Shown here: one piece after another, positions 44,521 through 53,260 of the stretch
How the letters are laid out: every line of letters starts with the position of its first letter
How positions within the stretch are numbered: position 1 is the first letter of the stretch
Assembly (NCBI GenBank): GCA_049587755.1
Contig: JBAVEN010000077.1
Span: 62,001-126,000, forward strand
Direction of reading: 5' to 3'
From: Bog-375 sp049587755
GTDB taxonomy: Bacteria; Acidobacteriota; Terriglobia; Bryobacterales; Bryobacteraceae
DNA: 64,000 nucleotides
Translations under genes and position numbers: made by a program
The notes under the pieces: generated by a model
The model's input: the letters and a program-made list of their open reading frames with translations, nothing else
Database searches by the model: none
Told to the model about the DNA's origin: nothing

Positions 44521-46617
44521 GTGAAGGTTTACGAAAGCAAGGATATCCGGAACGTCGGTTTGGTGGGCCACGGCGATTCCGGCAAGACATCGCTCACCGC
44601 CGGCTTGCTCTTCACCGCCGGGGCGGCCAACCGGCTGCTGCGCGTCGATGAAGGCAATACGATCACCGATTTTGACGAGGAAGAGATTTCCCGCAAAATC
44701 ACCATCTCCACCGCCATCGCGGTGGCCGAGTGGAAGAAAACCAAGATCAATATCCTCGACACTCCCGGCTACAACATTTTTATCAATGACACCCGCGCCT
44801 CGCTGGTGGCTGCGGATTCGGCCCTGGTGCTGGTCGATGGCGTGGCGGGCGTCGAAGTGCAGACCGAGAAGGTCTGGGACTTCGCCAACCATTTCAAGCT
44901 GCCCCGCGCCATCGTCATTAACAAGCTGGACCGCGAGCGCGCCGATTTCGGGCGCGCCCTGGAAAGCGTGCAGGCAGCCTTCGGCCGCTTCGCCGTGCCG
45001 ATTCAGATCCCCATCGGCGTCGAGCGCGATTTCTCGGGCGTGGTCGATGTCGTCCGTATGAAAGCGTACACGCACACCGCCGATGGCGATGGCAAAGGCA
45101 AAGAGGGCGAGATTCCTGCCCACCTGGCCGATGCCGCCAAGGCCGCTCACGACGCGCTCATCGAAATGGTGGCCGAGGGCAATGATGCCCTGATGGAGGA
45201 ATTCTTCGATAAGGGCACGCTGGCGCCCGATCAGATCGACGCCGGCCTCAAGCAAGCCGTCCGCGAGATGCGCATCTTCCCGGTACTCTGCGCCGGGGCC
45301 TTGCACAATGTGGGTAGCGACCTGATCCTCGACTTCATCGTGGAAAACCTGCCCGCACCCACCGAGCGCGAAGGCTTCCCGCGGGTGGCCGATGGGGAGG
45401 AATCCACGCAGAAGATCGTCGAAACCGGCCCTTGCTCGCTGTTCGTCTTCAAGACCACGGCCGACCCCTTCGCCGGCCGCATCACCTATTTCAAAGTCAT
45501 CACCGGCGTGGTAAAGAATGACGCCGCGCTGCAAAACCTCACGCGCAACGCGACCGAGCGGCTGGCTCATCTCAGCAGCCCCCAGGGCAAGACATTGCAG
45601 CCGGTTACCGAGCTCCATGCCGGCGATCTGGGCGCCGTGGCCAAGCTGAAGGACACCCTCACCGGCGACACCCTGGCCGACAAGGGCTTTACCGTCACCT
45701 ACCCGCCGGTGAAGCTGCCCGAGCCTTCCATCGCCTTCGCCATCGAAGCCAAGTCGCGCAACGACGAAGACCGCATGGGAAATGCCGTGCACAGGATCCT
45801 CGAAGAGGACCAGTCGCTGCGCTTCTACCGCGATCCGCAAACCCGCGAATTCCTGCTCGCCGGCGCCGGCCAGCAGCACGTCGAGATTGTGGTCAGCCGG
45901 CTCAAGAAGCGCTACAGCGTGGACGTCGCCCTCAAAGCGCCCAAGATTCCCTACCGTGAGACCGTACGCGGGCACGCCGACGTGCAGGGCCGCCACAAGA
46001 AGCAGACCGGTGGCCACGGCCAGTTCGGCGATTGTTGGATCAAGATGGATCCGCTGCCGCGCGGCGCCAAGTTCGAATTCGTCAACGAAATCTTCGGCGG
46101 CGCCATCCCGCGCAACTTCATCCCTGCCGTAGAAAAGGGGATCGTCGAGGCCGCCGAGCACGGGTTCCTGGCCGGCTATCCCATGGTCGACTTCAAGGTG
46201 ACCGTCTACGACGGCTCCTATCATGACGTCGATTCCTCGGAGTTGGCGTTCAAGTTGGCGGCACGCAAGGCCTTTAAGGCGGCCATGCAGGAAGCCAAAC
46301 CGTCGCTGCTGGAGCCGATTATGAACGTCGAGATCCAGGCTCCGGGGGAATATGCGGGCGATTTAATGGGCGACTTGAACAGCCGCCGCGGCCGCATCTC
46401 GGGTAACGAAACCAAGGGCAGCACGCAGATCATCCGCGCCCAGGTGCCGATGGCCGAAATGCTGAGTTATCAAAGCGATCTGACCGCCATGACGCAAGGC
46501 CGGGCGTCTTTCACGATGGAATTCGATCACTACGATTACGTGCCCCAGTTGCAGGCCGAGAAGATTATTGCGGCGGCCAAAGCCGCCAAGACGGGCGAGG
46601 AGGAAGAAGAGGAATAA
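44521..46617 (+). CDS. EF-G-like translation factor (EF-G2 type)
   Basis: A protein of 698 aa from GTG 44521. The G domain has NVGLVGHGDSGKTSL, ILDTPGYNIF and VINKLDRERADF; domains II-V follow, with HGQFGDCWIKM and the closing GRASFTMEFDHYDYVP. The P-loop GHGDSGKT differs from the GHIDAGKT of canonical EF-G, which marks the second EF-G class. These paralogues lack str-operon neighbours, as here, and their cellular role is not settled. The tail ends in TGEEEEEE. Confidence 0.92.
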   Translation: MKVYESKDIRNVGLVGHGDSGKTSLTAGLLFTAGAANRLLRVDEGNTITDFDEEEISRKITISTAIAVAEWKKTKINILDTPGYNIFINDTRASLVAADSALVLVDGVAGVEVQTEKVWDFANHFKLPRAIVINKLDRERADFGRALESVQAAFGRFAVPIQIPIGVERDFSGVVDVVRMKAYTHTADGDGKGKEGEIPAHLADAAKAAHDALIEMVAEGNDALMEEFFDKGTLAPDQIDAGLKQAVREMRIFPVLCAGALHNVGSDLILDFIVENLPAPTEREGFPRVADGEESTQKIVETGPCSLFVFKTTADPFAGRITYFKVITGVVKNDAALQNLTRNATERLAHLSSPQGKTLQPVTELHAGDLGAVAKLKDTLTGDTLADKGFTVTYPPVKLPEPSIAFAIEAKSRNDEDRMGNAVHRILEEDQSLRFYRDPQTREFLLAGAGQQHVEIVVSRLKKRYSVDVALKAPKIPYRETVRGHADVQGRHKKQTGGHGQFGDCWIKMDPLPRGAKFEFVNEIFGGAIPRNFIPAVEKGIVEAAEHGFLAGYPMVDFKVTVYDGSYHDVDSSELAFKLAARKAFKAAMQEAKPSLLEPIMNVEIQAPGEYAGDLMGDLNSRRGRISGNETKGSTQIIRAQVPMAEMLSYQSDLTAMTQGRASFTMEFDHYDYVPQLQAEKIIAAAKAAKTGEEEEEE

Positions 46618-46766
46618 CGACACACCGTATGGTGTTGCCGATACACAGTAGTCCGGACCTTACCTTACGCCAGTTGCATTGCACACTCACAGTGTTGTAA
46701 TGTCTTAGCGTTGCTTTCGGTGCGCGACTAGGGTAAGTGCTTTAGAATCTTTCGCCGAGTGTGTTG

Positions 46767-48509
46767 ATGAACGCGCGAACGCAGACGTTGGTATCCTTTT
46801 TCGTGCTCGCCGGGGCCTCCGTCACCGCCGGATGCGGTGTAGAGCAGCACTCCAGATTCCAAAACGCCTTTCTCCCGCCGCCTGCCCGCTCCGATCAAGC
46901 CGACCTCTTCCTGGACCATCCTCCCGTGGTGGAACCCAGCATTTATAGCAAAGATGTTCCCGGCTTCCTGCTCGAGGATACTCAGATGCCTCCCCGCCGC
47001 ACTCGCGGCGACGGGCTGATCGAAGACGCTGAGCGTCACTTCGCAGCCGGTAAACAGGCCTATGCCACCGAGGACCTTGTCACCGCGCGTCAGGAATTCG
47101 ACCTGGCGATTGACGCCATGGTGGACGCCTCCGACCAGCACCCGGTGGACCGCCAGGCGTTCGAGCGCCGGATGGACCAGATGGTGGACGCGATTCACAA
47201 TTACGACTTGGCCGGCCTGGGCGCCTCCGACACCAGCGCCGAGGGCCGGTTCGACAAGGCGCCGCTCGAAGACATTCTGCAAATGACCTTCCCGGTGGAC
47301 CCGAAGATTAAGGAGCGCGTGCGGGACCAGATGGCGGCCACGGTTTCGCAGTTGCCGCTTTCGATGACTGACGCAGTACTGGGATACATCAACTATTTCT
47401 CCAACCGCGGACACAGCACGATCGTGGTGGCCATGCAGCGTTCCGGACGCTACCGCCCCATGATCCAACGCGTCCTGGACGAGGAGGGGGTGCCGCAAGA
47501 ACTTATTCACCTGGCGCAGGCCGAATCAGGCTTCATGCCGCGTGCCATGTCCAGGGCCCGCGCCGGCGGCATGTGGCAGTTTCTGGTTTGGCGGGCCGCC
47601 GAGTACGGACTCGATCGCACGGCGTACGCCGACGATCGAATGGACCCGGAGAAGGCCACCCGCGCCGCCGCCCGCCACCTGCACGATCTCTACAACGAGT
47701 TCGGCGATTGGTACCTCGCAATTGCGGCCTACGACTGCGGCCCGCAAACCGTGCAATCAGCCGTGGAACGTACAGGTTACGCGGATTTCTGGGAGCTCCG
47801 CGCGCGCGGCGTGCTGCCCATCGAAACCACGAATTACGTGCCCATCATCCTGGCCATGACGATCATGGAAAAGAACGCGCAGGCTTACGGCCTAGACCAG
47901 GTCCAGATGGATTCGCCGCTCGAGTACGACACGGTTGAGCTTTCCGCTCTCACTTCCCTTCCCCTGGTGGCTGATGCCACCGACACCTCGGTTGCCGAGT
48001 TGGCTGAGCTAAATCCGGCTTTGCTAGGCAACCTGGCGCCAGCCCACTACACGCTGCACGTGCCCAAGGGCTCGGGCGCACGGCTGATGGATGCGCTGGC
48101 CCTGGTTCCCGTCGATCATCGCGCCGCCTGGCGCTTGCACCGGGTGGCGGCGGGTGAGACTTTGGGCGCGATCGGCAGCCGGTACAGCGTCTCCACAGCA
48201 AGCCTTCTGGCGGCCAACGGCCTGGAGGCGCACGCCGCGGTCGAAGGCGACCTGTTGGTGGTTCCAACTGCCCCCCGGCCGGCACCGGCGGCGCGGCGCG
48301 CTGCGCACAGGCACTTCGCGGCCAGCCGCACGAGCTCGCATGCATCCGCCGAAGCTGGGCGGCGGCGCGCCCCGGCACGGCATGCGGCGACCAGACCGCG
48401 TTCCGCCGCAGCGGGCGCAAGCGGGAAACCCGTCAAACCGGTGGCTGCGGCGCAGCATCACCCCGCGCCGAAGCCGGGCACGCTGTTGGCGCATTCCGCT
48501 GCAAGATAG
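46767..48509 (+). CDS. MltD-like membrane-bound lytic transglycosylase
   Basis: A protein of 580 aa from ATG 46767 (GTG and TTG codons lie just upstream in frame). A lipobox-like GASVTAGC ends the signal peptide. The SLT domain has the catalytic Glu in LAQAESGFMPRAMS followed by GGMWQFLVWRAAEYGLD and AIAAYDCGPQTV. A LysM-like segment (HRVAAGETLGAIGSRYSV) lies near the C-terminus, before an Ala/Arg/His-rich tail. It cleaves glycan strands to 1,6-anhydromuropeptides and is anchored in the outer membrane. Confidence 0.9.
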   Translation: MNARTQTLVSFFVLAGASVTAGCGVEQHSRFQNAFLPPPARSDQADLFLDHPPVVEPSIYSKDVPGFLLEDTQMPPRRTRGDGLIEDAERHFAAGKQAYATEDLVTARQEFDLAIDAMVDASDQHPVDRQAFERRMDQMVDAIHNYDLAGLGASDTSAEGRFDKAPLEDILQMTFPVDPKIKERVRDQMAATVSQLPLSMTDAVLGYINYFSNRGHSTIVVAMQRSGRYRPMIQRVLDEEGVPQELIHLAQAESGFMPRAMSRARAGGMWQFLVWRAAEYGLDRTAYADDRMDPEKATRAAARHLHDLYNEFGDWYLAIAAYDCGPQTVQSAVERTGYADFWELRARGVLPIETTNYVPIILAMTIMEKNAQAYGLDQVQMDSPLEYDTVELSALTSLPLVADATDTSVAELAELNPALLGNLAPAHYTLHVPKGSGARLMDALALVPVDHRAAWRLHRVAAGETLGAIGSRYSVSTASLLAANGLEAHAAVEGDLLVVPTAPRPAPAARRAAHRHFAASRTSSHASAEAGRRRAPARHAATRPRSAAAGASGKPVKPVAAAQHHPAPKPGTLLAHSAAR

Positions 48510-48548
48510 GCGGCGCTGGATTTTTGAGTAGACTTACCGTTTTCACTA

Positions 48549-48576
48549 TTGCCTCTTCGGCAAAAAGGGGTATTCT
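48549..48576 (+). promoter_or_regulatory. Sigma-70-like promoter of the histone-like gene
   Basis: TTGCCT (48549-48554) and TATTCT (48571-48576) are 16 bp apart, in an AT-richer stretch 37 bp before the ATG. AGGAGG at 48599-48604 is an ideal ribosome-binding site, suggesting strong expression. Confidence 0.5.
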
Positions 48577-48612
48577 AGGGTTGATTGTGCCCAGACGCAG
48601 GAGGCTTGGTGA

Positions 48613-49104
48613 ATGTCGCATCGCTCACTGATCGTTGCCAAAGACGAAGAAGAGATGGAAGACTTCCACGACTACGAGGACGAAGAGCACGAAGATCTGG
48701 AATCTAAGCTCGACGAATACGACGAGGAAGACGAAGAAGAAGAAGAGGAAGCCATCATGGAAATTGACGTTGTGGAAGGCGTAGCTCCTCCCGTAGCCCA
48801 GCCGGCGCCGGCTGAGTCCGGGCCGTCGGAACCCGCGGCCGTTGTGGAAGCCCCGCCCAAGAAACCTGTGAAGAAGGCGACTGCGCCGAAGCCAGCGCCG
48901 GCGAAAAAGGCGGCGGCCAAAGCGCCCGCCAAGAAAGCCGCGAAGAAGATCCCGGTCAAGAAGGCCGTCAAGAAGGCTCCAGCGAAAAAAGCTGCCAAGA
49001 AAGCCGCGGTGAAGAAGACCGCCAAGAAAGCCGTGAAGAAGGCGCCGGCGAAAAAAGCCGCCAAAAAAGCCCCGGCCAAGAAGAAGGCCGCCAAAAAGCG
49101 CTGA
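48613..49104 (+). CDS. Histone H1-like Lys/Ala/Pro-rich protein with acidic N-terminus
   Basis: A protein of 163 aa of extreme composition. Residues 8-55 are strongly acidic (YDEEDEEEEEEAIMEIDVVE). After a Pro/Ala linker, residues 75-163 consist of KKAAKK/APAKKA repeats typical of H1-like nucleoid proteins (AlgP or chlamydial Hc-like). The basic part should bind DNA or RNA without sequence specificity. The acidic head may self-shield or bind basic partners. Promoter and ribosome-binding site are both strong. The repeats appear intact. Confidence 0.85.
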   Translation: MSHRSLIVAKDEEEMEDFHDYEDEEHEDLESKLDEYDEEDEEEEEEAIMEIDVVEGVAPPVAQPAPAESGPSEPAAVVEAPPKKPVKKATAPKPAPAKKAAAKAPAKKAAKKIPVKKAVKKAPAKKAAKKAAVKKTAKKAVKKAPAKKAAKKAPAKKKAAKKR

Positions 49105-49109
49105 TCCGC

Positions 49110-49137
49110 AGCGGGAACGCGTACGGGCGTTCCCGCT
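49110..49137. terminator. Bidirectional hairpin terminator between convergent genes
   Basis: AGCGGGAACGC (49110-49120) pairs perfectly with GCGTTCCCGCT (49127-49137) across GTACGG. The 11-bp stem lies between the ends of two convergent genes and reaches into the stop codon of the minus-strand gene. T-runs are weak on both sides. A shared terminator is the simplest reading. Confidence 0.6.
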
Positions 49138-49387
49138 AATCTTCCTGGTTCACCACTTGCCGGCAGCGAAGGAAGAGCTCAAGAAGCGCTTCCGCATGCT
49201 CCTCCGGGGAATGGGCGCCGGGTTTTCCGGAAAAGCCCGCCGAGGACTGGGGCGACTTGCCATAGCCCGTCTGCAACGCGATAAACCGCATCAATTCGAG
49301 CGCAACTTCGTCTTTCGTGCGTCCACCCGCCGGGGGCGCCTGGCCGCCGGCGTCTGCTTCGTTCGTAGGGGTTCCCGTTTCCGCCAT
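49136..49387 (-). CDS. Small conserved-looking hypothetical protein
   Basis: A protein of 83 aa. A disordered N-terminus (TNEADAGGQAPPAGG) precedes a helical part, DEVALELMRFIALQTGYGKS, then SPEEHAEALLELFLRCRQVV. The frame has normal codon use and the start lies downstream of GGAGGGATGG. Its 3' end abuts the hairpin terminator, supporting a real gene. No family recognised. It is divergent from the HipA-like gene (54 bp between starts). Confidence 0.6.
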   Translation of the reverse strand: MAETGTPTNEADAGGQAPPAGGRTKDEVALELMRFIALQTGYGKSPQSSAGFSGKPGAHSPEEHAEALLELFLRCRQVVNQED

Positions 49388-49441
49388 CTGTGATCCATCC
49401 CTCCGTGTGATACAACTCTAGGTTACCCGATTTTCCAGCCG

Positions 49442-50263
49442 ATGCCGCTCACCGCTGTCCGGCACATCCGAAAGATGCGAGGAGGCGCCCAGTCCCACCT
49501 GCTGGAGGCCGATGACGGCCAGTGGTACGTCGTCAAGTTCCGCAATAATCCGCAGCACCGCCGTGTTCTGGTCAATGAGCTGCTCGCTTCCCGCCTGCTC
49601 GCCTATCTCCAGGTGGCCGCTCCGGAAACGGCATTGGTGCGGCTGAGCGACCGGTTCCTTGCCGACAATCCGGCCATCAACCTGACCCTCGGCAGCCGCC
49701 AGATTCCTGTCGAACCTGGCTGGCATTTCGGCTCGCGTTACCCCGGCGACCCGGCGCGCACCGCGGTTTACGATTACCTGCCCGATGCGCTGCTGCCCAA
49801 GGTGGCCAACTTGGAGGACTTCCGGGCCATCCTGGTGTTCGACAAATGGGTGGGAAACGCCGACGGCCGGCAGAGCATCTTCTACCGCGCCACGGTGCGC
49901 CGTCAGGAATCCGCCGGCGGCAGCCTTGGCTTCGTCGCCCGCATGATCGACAACGGCTTCGCCTTCAACGGTCCGTACTGGGATTTTCCGGACTCGCCTC
50001 TGCAAGGGCTATACCCTCGCCGCCTGGTTTACGAAAGCGTGCGCTCGCTCGACGATTTCGAGCCTTGGCTCGACCAGACCATGCACTTTCCGGAAGAGGT
50101 GATAGACCAAGCCTGGAAGGCAATCCCGCCGGAGTGGATCGAGGACGAAGAGGACGCGGTGGCGCAATTGCTCGAGCGCCTCTTCGAGCGGCGCAAACTG
50201 CTTCCCGAGCTGATTGCCGCCTGCCGCCAGGCCCGCGCCAACCCATTCCCCAACTGGCGTTGA
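49442..50263 (+). CDS. HipA-like kinase domain protein
   Basis: A protein of 273 aa. The nucleotide-binding part is HLLEADDGQWYVVKFRNNPQ, with the Lys in VVKF. The catalytic-type segment is ILVFDKWVGNADGRQSIFYR, and the metal-binding Asp lies in RMIDNGFAFNG. This matches the stand-alone HipA-like family rather than HipA toxins, which are about 440 aa and have HipB partners; no HipB-like gene is adjacent. Its substrate is unknown. It lies 80 bp before the ADOP permease gene. Confidence 0.75.
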   Translation: MPLTAVRHIRKMRGGAQSHLLEADDGQWYVVKFRNNPQHRRVLVNELLASRLLAYLQVAAPETALVRLSDRFLADNPAINLTLGSRQIPVEPGWHFGSRYPGDPARTAVYDYLPDALLPKVANLEDFRAILVFDKWVGNADGRQSIFYRATVRRQESAGGSLGFVARMIDNGFAFNGPYWDFPDSPLQGLYPRRLVYESVRSLDDFEPWLDQTMHFPEEVIDQAWKAIPPEWIEDEEDAVAQLLERLFERRKLLPELIAACRQARANPFPNWR

Positions 50264-50343
50264 GGTGCGACGAGGTGATTTTGGCCCCGCGGCGCTCGAA
50301 CGACATGTTGTTTCCTGCGAACGCAATCCCCTTCGCGAGCGTA

Positions 50344-52827
50344 ATGAGCGGTATGGGCACATTCGCTTCCGACGTTCGCTATGCATTCCGCATGCTGGCC
50401 AGGAATCCGGGGTTCGCCGCCATCGCGATTCTGGCGCTGGCCCTGGGGATCGGCGTCAACACCGCTATCTTCACGGTTGTGAATGCAGTGCTGCTGCAAC
50501 CTCTGCCGTACCCGGAGCCGGACCGGGTGGTAGCCGTCGAACGCCAGTTTCCCAATGGCCGGGGGAATTCCATCTCGATTCCCAAGTACATGGTCTGGAG
50601 GGATAACCACGCCTTCCAGGCGATGACGCTCTACGGGCTCGGCGCCGCCGGCATGAACCTGGGCGCGGGCGACCGGCCGGAGCAGGTGAAGACGCTTCCG
50701 GTTTCCGCGGGCTTCTTCCAGGTCTTCGGCGTGAGCCCGGAGGCGGGACGTACCTTCACCGGCTCTGAAGATGTGCCAAACGGGCCGCCGGTGGCCGTGC
50801 TGACGCATGAAATGTGGCAATCGCGCCTGGGCGGCGACCCACACATCATCGGGCGCCCCATCCTGCTCAACGGCCAGCCTTACACGGTTCTTGGCATCCT
50901 CCACAAAGGCTTCCATCCGGACCCCCCGGCCGAAGTGTTCCTGCCGCTCCAGGCCGATCCGCAGTCTACCAACCAGGGCCACTACTTGAATGTCGCCGCC
51001 CGTCTCAAGCCCGGCGTCACCCTGTCCGCAGCGCGCGCTGAAATGAAGATCGCCGGCGAGCGGTTCCGCAAGAACAATCCGAAGTGGATGGACAAAGACG
51101 AGTCCGTGGCCGTGACGCCCATGCGCGAAGCTACCGTGGGCGACATCAAGACTGCCCTGCTGGTACTGCTGGGCGCGGTGGGATTCGTGCTGCTGATTGC
51201 CTGCGCCAACGTGGCGAACCTGTTGCTCGCCAGAGCCGCCGTGCGCCAGCGCGAAATAGCGGTGCGCGCGGCGGTAGGGGCCGGCCGCTGGCGGTTGGTG
51301 CGCCAACTGCTCACCGAAAGCGTGCTGTTAGCAAGCATCGGCGGCGCGCTTGGGTACGCACTCGGTTCCTGGGGAGTGCGCGCGCTGCTGCTGCTAGTTC
51401 CCGCCAATATCCCGCGGCTGATGGATGCGGATGGGGTGCGCGCTGTGCCGCCGCCGCTCGATTGGCGCGTCGCCGCGTTCACCCTGGCCGCCGCTCTGCT
51501 CACCGGCATTCTCTTTGGCCTGATTCCCGCTCTGCAGGCGTCGAAGCTCGATCTGGTCTCCGCCCTCAAGGAGGCAGGCAACCGCTCCGGTACCAGCCGC
51601 CGGCACAATCGCGCGCGGTCCACCCTGGTGGTCGCCGAGGTGGCGCTGGCGCTGGTGCTGGTCGCAGGGGCGGCGCTGTTGATCCGCACCTTTGTCGGCC
51701 TCAGCAACGCCCAGCCGGGCATCGACCCGCATAACGTCCTCACCATGATGACCTCGCTCACCAGCGGGGCCTATTCCACCACCGGCAAGATTGAGGCCTT
51801 TACCAACGAGACCTTGCGCCGCGTGGAGAGCATTCCCGGTGTGGAAGCGGCCGCGACCATGGTGGCTCTTCCGGCGGGTAACCTGGGGATTGACCTGCCT
51901 TTCACCATTGCCGGCAAGCCTCCCGCCAAGGGCAACCAGTACAATGGCGACGAGCAATACAGGTTCGTCGCCGGCCATTGCTTCCAGGTGTTCCGGATTC
52001 CGCTGCTGCGCGGGCGGCGATTCACCGAGACCGACACCGGCAACTCCGCGCCGGTGGTAATCATTAATCAGCACATGGCCAAGCAATATTGGCCGAATCA
52101 GGACCCCATAGGCCAGGTGATCACCATCGGCCAGGGCCTCGGCCCGCAATTCGCCGATCCTCCGCGGCAGATTGTCGGCGTGGTAGGGACGGTCAAAGAA
52201 AACGGCGTCGCCAATGGCGATGTCGGGGTGATGTACCTTCCGCAGAGTCAGGTGCCGCAGGGAATGATGGAGTTGGTGCGCCAGCTCCTCCCTCTGGCTT
52301 GGGCGGTGCGAGGGCACGGCGACCCGATCGCGCTGCGCGCGCCCGTCGAGCACGAAATCCAGGGGGTCGACGCCACCATGACGGTTTCCCGAGTACAGCC
52401 GATGGAGAAAGTGCTCGCGCTAACCGTGGCGCGACAGGATTTCAACATGCTGTTGCTCACTATCTTTGCCGCCATTGCTCTGCTGCTGGCGGCGATCGGC
52501 ATCTACGGCGTGATGTCGTATTCCGTCGAACAACGCACTCAGGAAATCGGCATCCGCATGGCGTTGGGGTCGAGCCGCGGCGATGTGCTGAAGCTGATGT
52601 TAGGCCACGGCTTGAAACTGGCCGGAATCGGCGTGGCGATCGGCCTGGCGCTGGCCTACCTGCTGACGCGGTTCCTCGCCAGCCTGCTGTTCAGCGTCAA
52701 GGCCGGCGACCCGTGGACCCTGGCGGCGGTAGCTGCGATCCTCACGCTGGTTGCCGTGACCGCAACTTACATTCCCGCCCGGCGCGCGGCCGCCACCGAT
52801 CCGGGCAAGGCACTGCACTACCAGTGA
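50344..52827 (+). CDS. ADOP-type (MacB/FtsX duplicated) ABC permease
   Basis: A protein of 827 aa, intact. The N-terminal helix FAAIAILALALGIGVNTAIF leads into a MacB_PCD domain. A first FtsX block follows (LLIACANVANLLLARAAVRQ), then a second MacB-like domain and a final FtsX block (IGIRMALGSSRGDVLKLMLG), ending RRAAATDPGKALHYQ. Such orphan duplicated permeases are expanded in acidobacteria, usually without an ATPase beside them, as here. It lacks the PadR-linked N-terminal extension seen at 16.2 kb. ATG 50344 is chosen; ATG 50305 is also in frame. The function is unknown. Confidence 0.92.
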   Translation: MSGMGTFASDVRYAFRMLARNPGFAAIAILALALGIGVNTAIFTVVNAVLLQPLPYPEPDRVVAVERQFPNGRGNSISIPKYMVWRDNHAFQAMTLYGLGAAGMNLGAGDRPEQVKTLPVSAGFFQVFGVSPEAGRTFTGSEDVPNGPPVAVLTHEMWQSRLGGDPHIIGRPILLNGQPYTVLGILHKGFHPDPPAEVFLPLQADPQSTNQGHYLNVAARLKPGVTLSAARAEMKIAGERFRKNNPKWMDKDESVAVTPMREATVGDIKTALLVLLGAVGFVLLIACANVANLLLARAAVRQREIAVRAAVGAGRWRLVRQLLTESVLLASIGGALGYALGSWGVRALLLLVPANIPRLMDADGVRAVPPPLDWRVAAFTLAAALLTGILFGLIPALQASKLDLVSALKEAGNRSGTSRRHNRARSTLVVAEVALALVLVAGAALLIRTFVGLSNAQPGIDPHNVLTMMTSLTSGAYSTTGKIEAFTNETLRRVESIPGVEAAATMVALPAGNLGIDLPFTIAGKPPAKGNQYNGDEQYRFVAGHCFQVFRIPLLRGRRFTETDTGNSAPVVIINQHMAKQYWPNQDPIGQVITIGQGLGPQFADPPRQIVGVVGTVKENGVANGDVGVMYLPQSQVPQGMMELVRQLLPLAWAVRGHGDPIALRAPVEHEIQGVDATMTVSRVQPMEKVLALTVARQDFNMLLLTIFAAIALLLAAIGIYGVMSYSVEQRTQEIGIRMALGSSRGDVLKLMLGHGLKLAGIGVAIGLALAYLLTRFLASLLFSVKAGDPWTLAAVAAILTLVAVTATYIPARRAAATDPGKALHYQ

Positions 52828-52855
52828 GCAGGCGGGCCGATCGCTCAACGTGCTT

Positions 52856-53260
52856 TTACGGCAGCGTGCTGGTGCAGAAGGCACACTTTTTGGCGGCGAT
52901 GGGGACCTCGCTCAGACACTCGGGGCACTTTTTGGTGGTCGGGTCGGGCGGCGCTTCGCCACGGCGCAAGCGGGCCGTCAGCGCATTCATAGGTGCCACC
53001 ACGAATATGTAGATCGCGAGCGCGATCAGCAGGAATCCCACCGCAGCGTTGATGAAATCCCCGATCGGAAACCTGCTGCCATTGATAGTGAATACAATTC
53101 CGGAGAAGTCCGGCTTGCCCACCACGGCTGCGATGATCGGTGTGATGAGATCCTTCACCAAAGCTGTCACCACCGCTCCAAAAGCGCCGCCCATCACCAC
53201 GGCCACGGCCAGGTCGACCACGTTGCCGCGCCTCACAAAGTTCTTAAAACCTTTTAGCAT
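52856..53260 (-). CDS. mscL: Large-conductance mechanosensitive channel with C-terminal zinc ribbon
   Basis: A protein of 134 aa. The MscL core is plain: RRGNVVDLAVAVVMGGAFGA, ALVKDLITPII, then FINAAVGFLLIALAIYIFVV. The usual C-terminal helical bundle is followed or replaced by a four-cysteine zinc ribbon (KKCPECLSEVPIAAKKCAFC). MscL opens under membrane tension to release osmolytes. The tail may sense redox state or bind a partner. The ATG lies within the end of the aminotransferase gene (7-bp overlap region), so the two are coupled. Confidence 0.93.
   Translation of the reverse strand: MLKGFKNFVRRGNVVDLAVAVVMGGAFGAVVTALVKDLITPIIAAVVGKPDFSGIVFTINGSRFPIGDFINAAVGFLLIALAIYIFVVAPMNALTARLRRGEAPPDPTTKKCPECLSEVPIAAKKCAFCTSTLP

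Noticed and set aside
44491..46224. 577-codon open frame antisense to the EF-G-like gene
   Set aside because: High GC leaves long open antisense frames; the sense frame has full EF-G homology and the antisense one resembles nothing.
49846..50343. Upstream extension of the ADOP permease inside the HipA-like gene
   Set aside because: The frame is open but antisimilar to any ADOP N-terminus; the permease homology begins just after ATG 50344.
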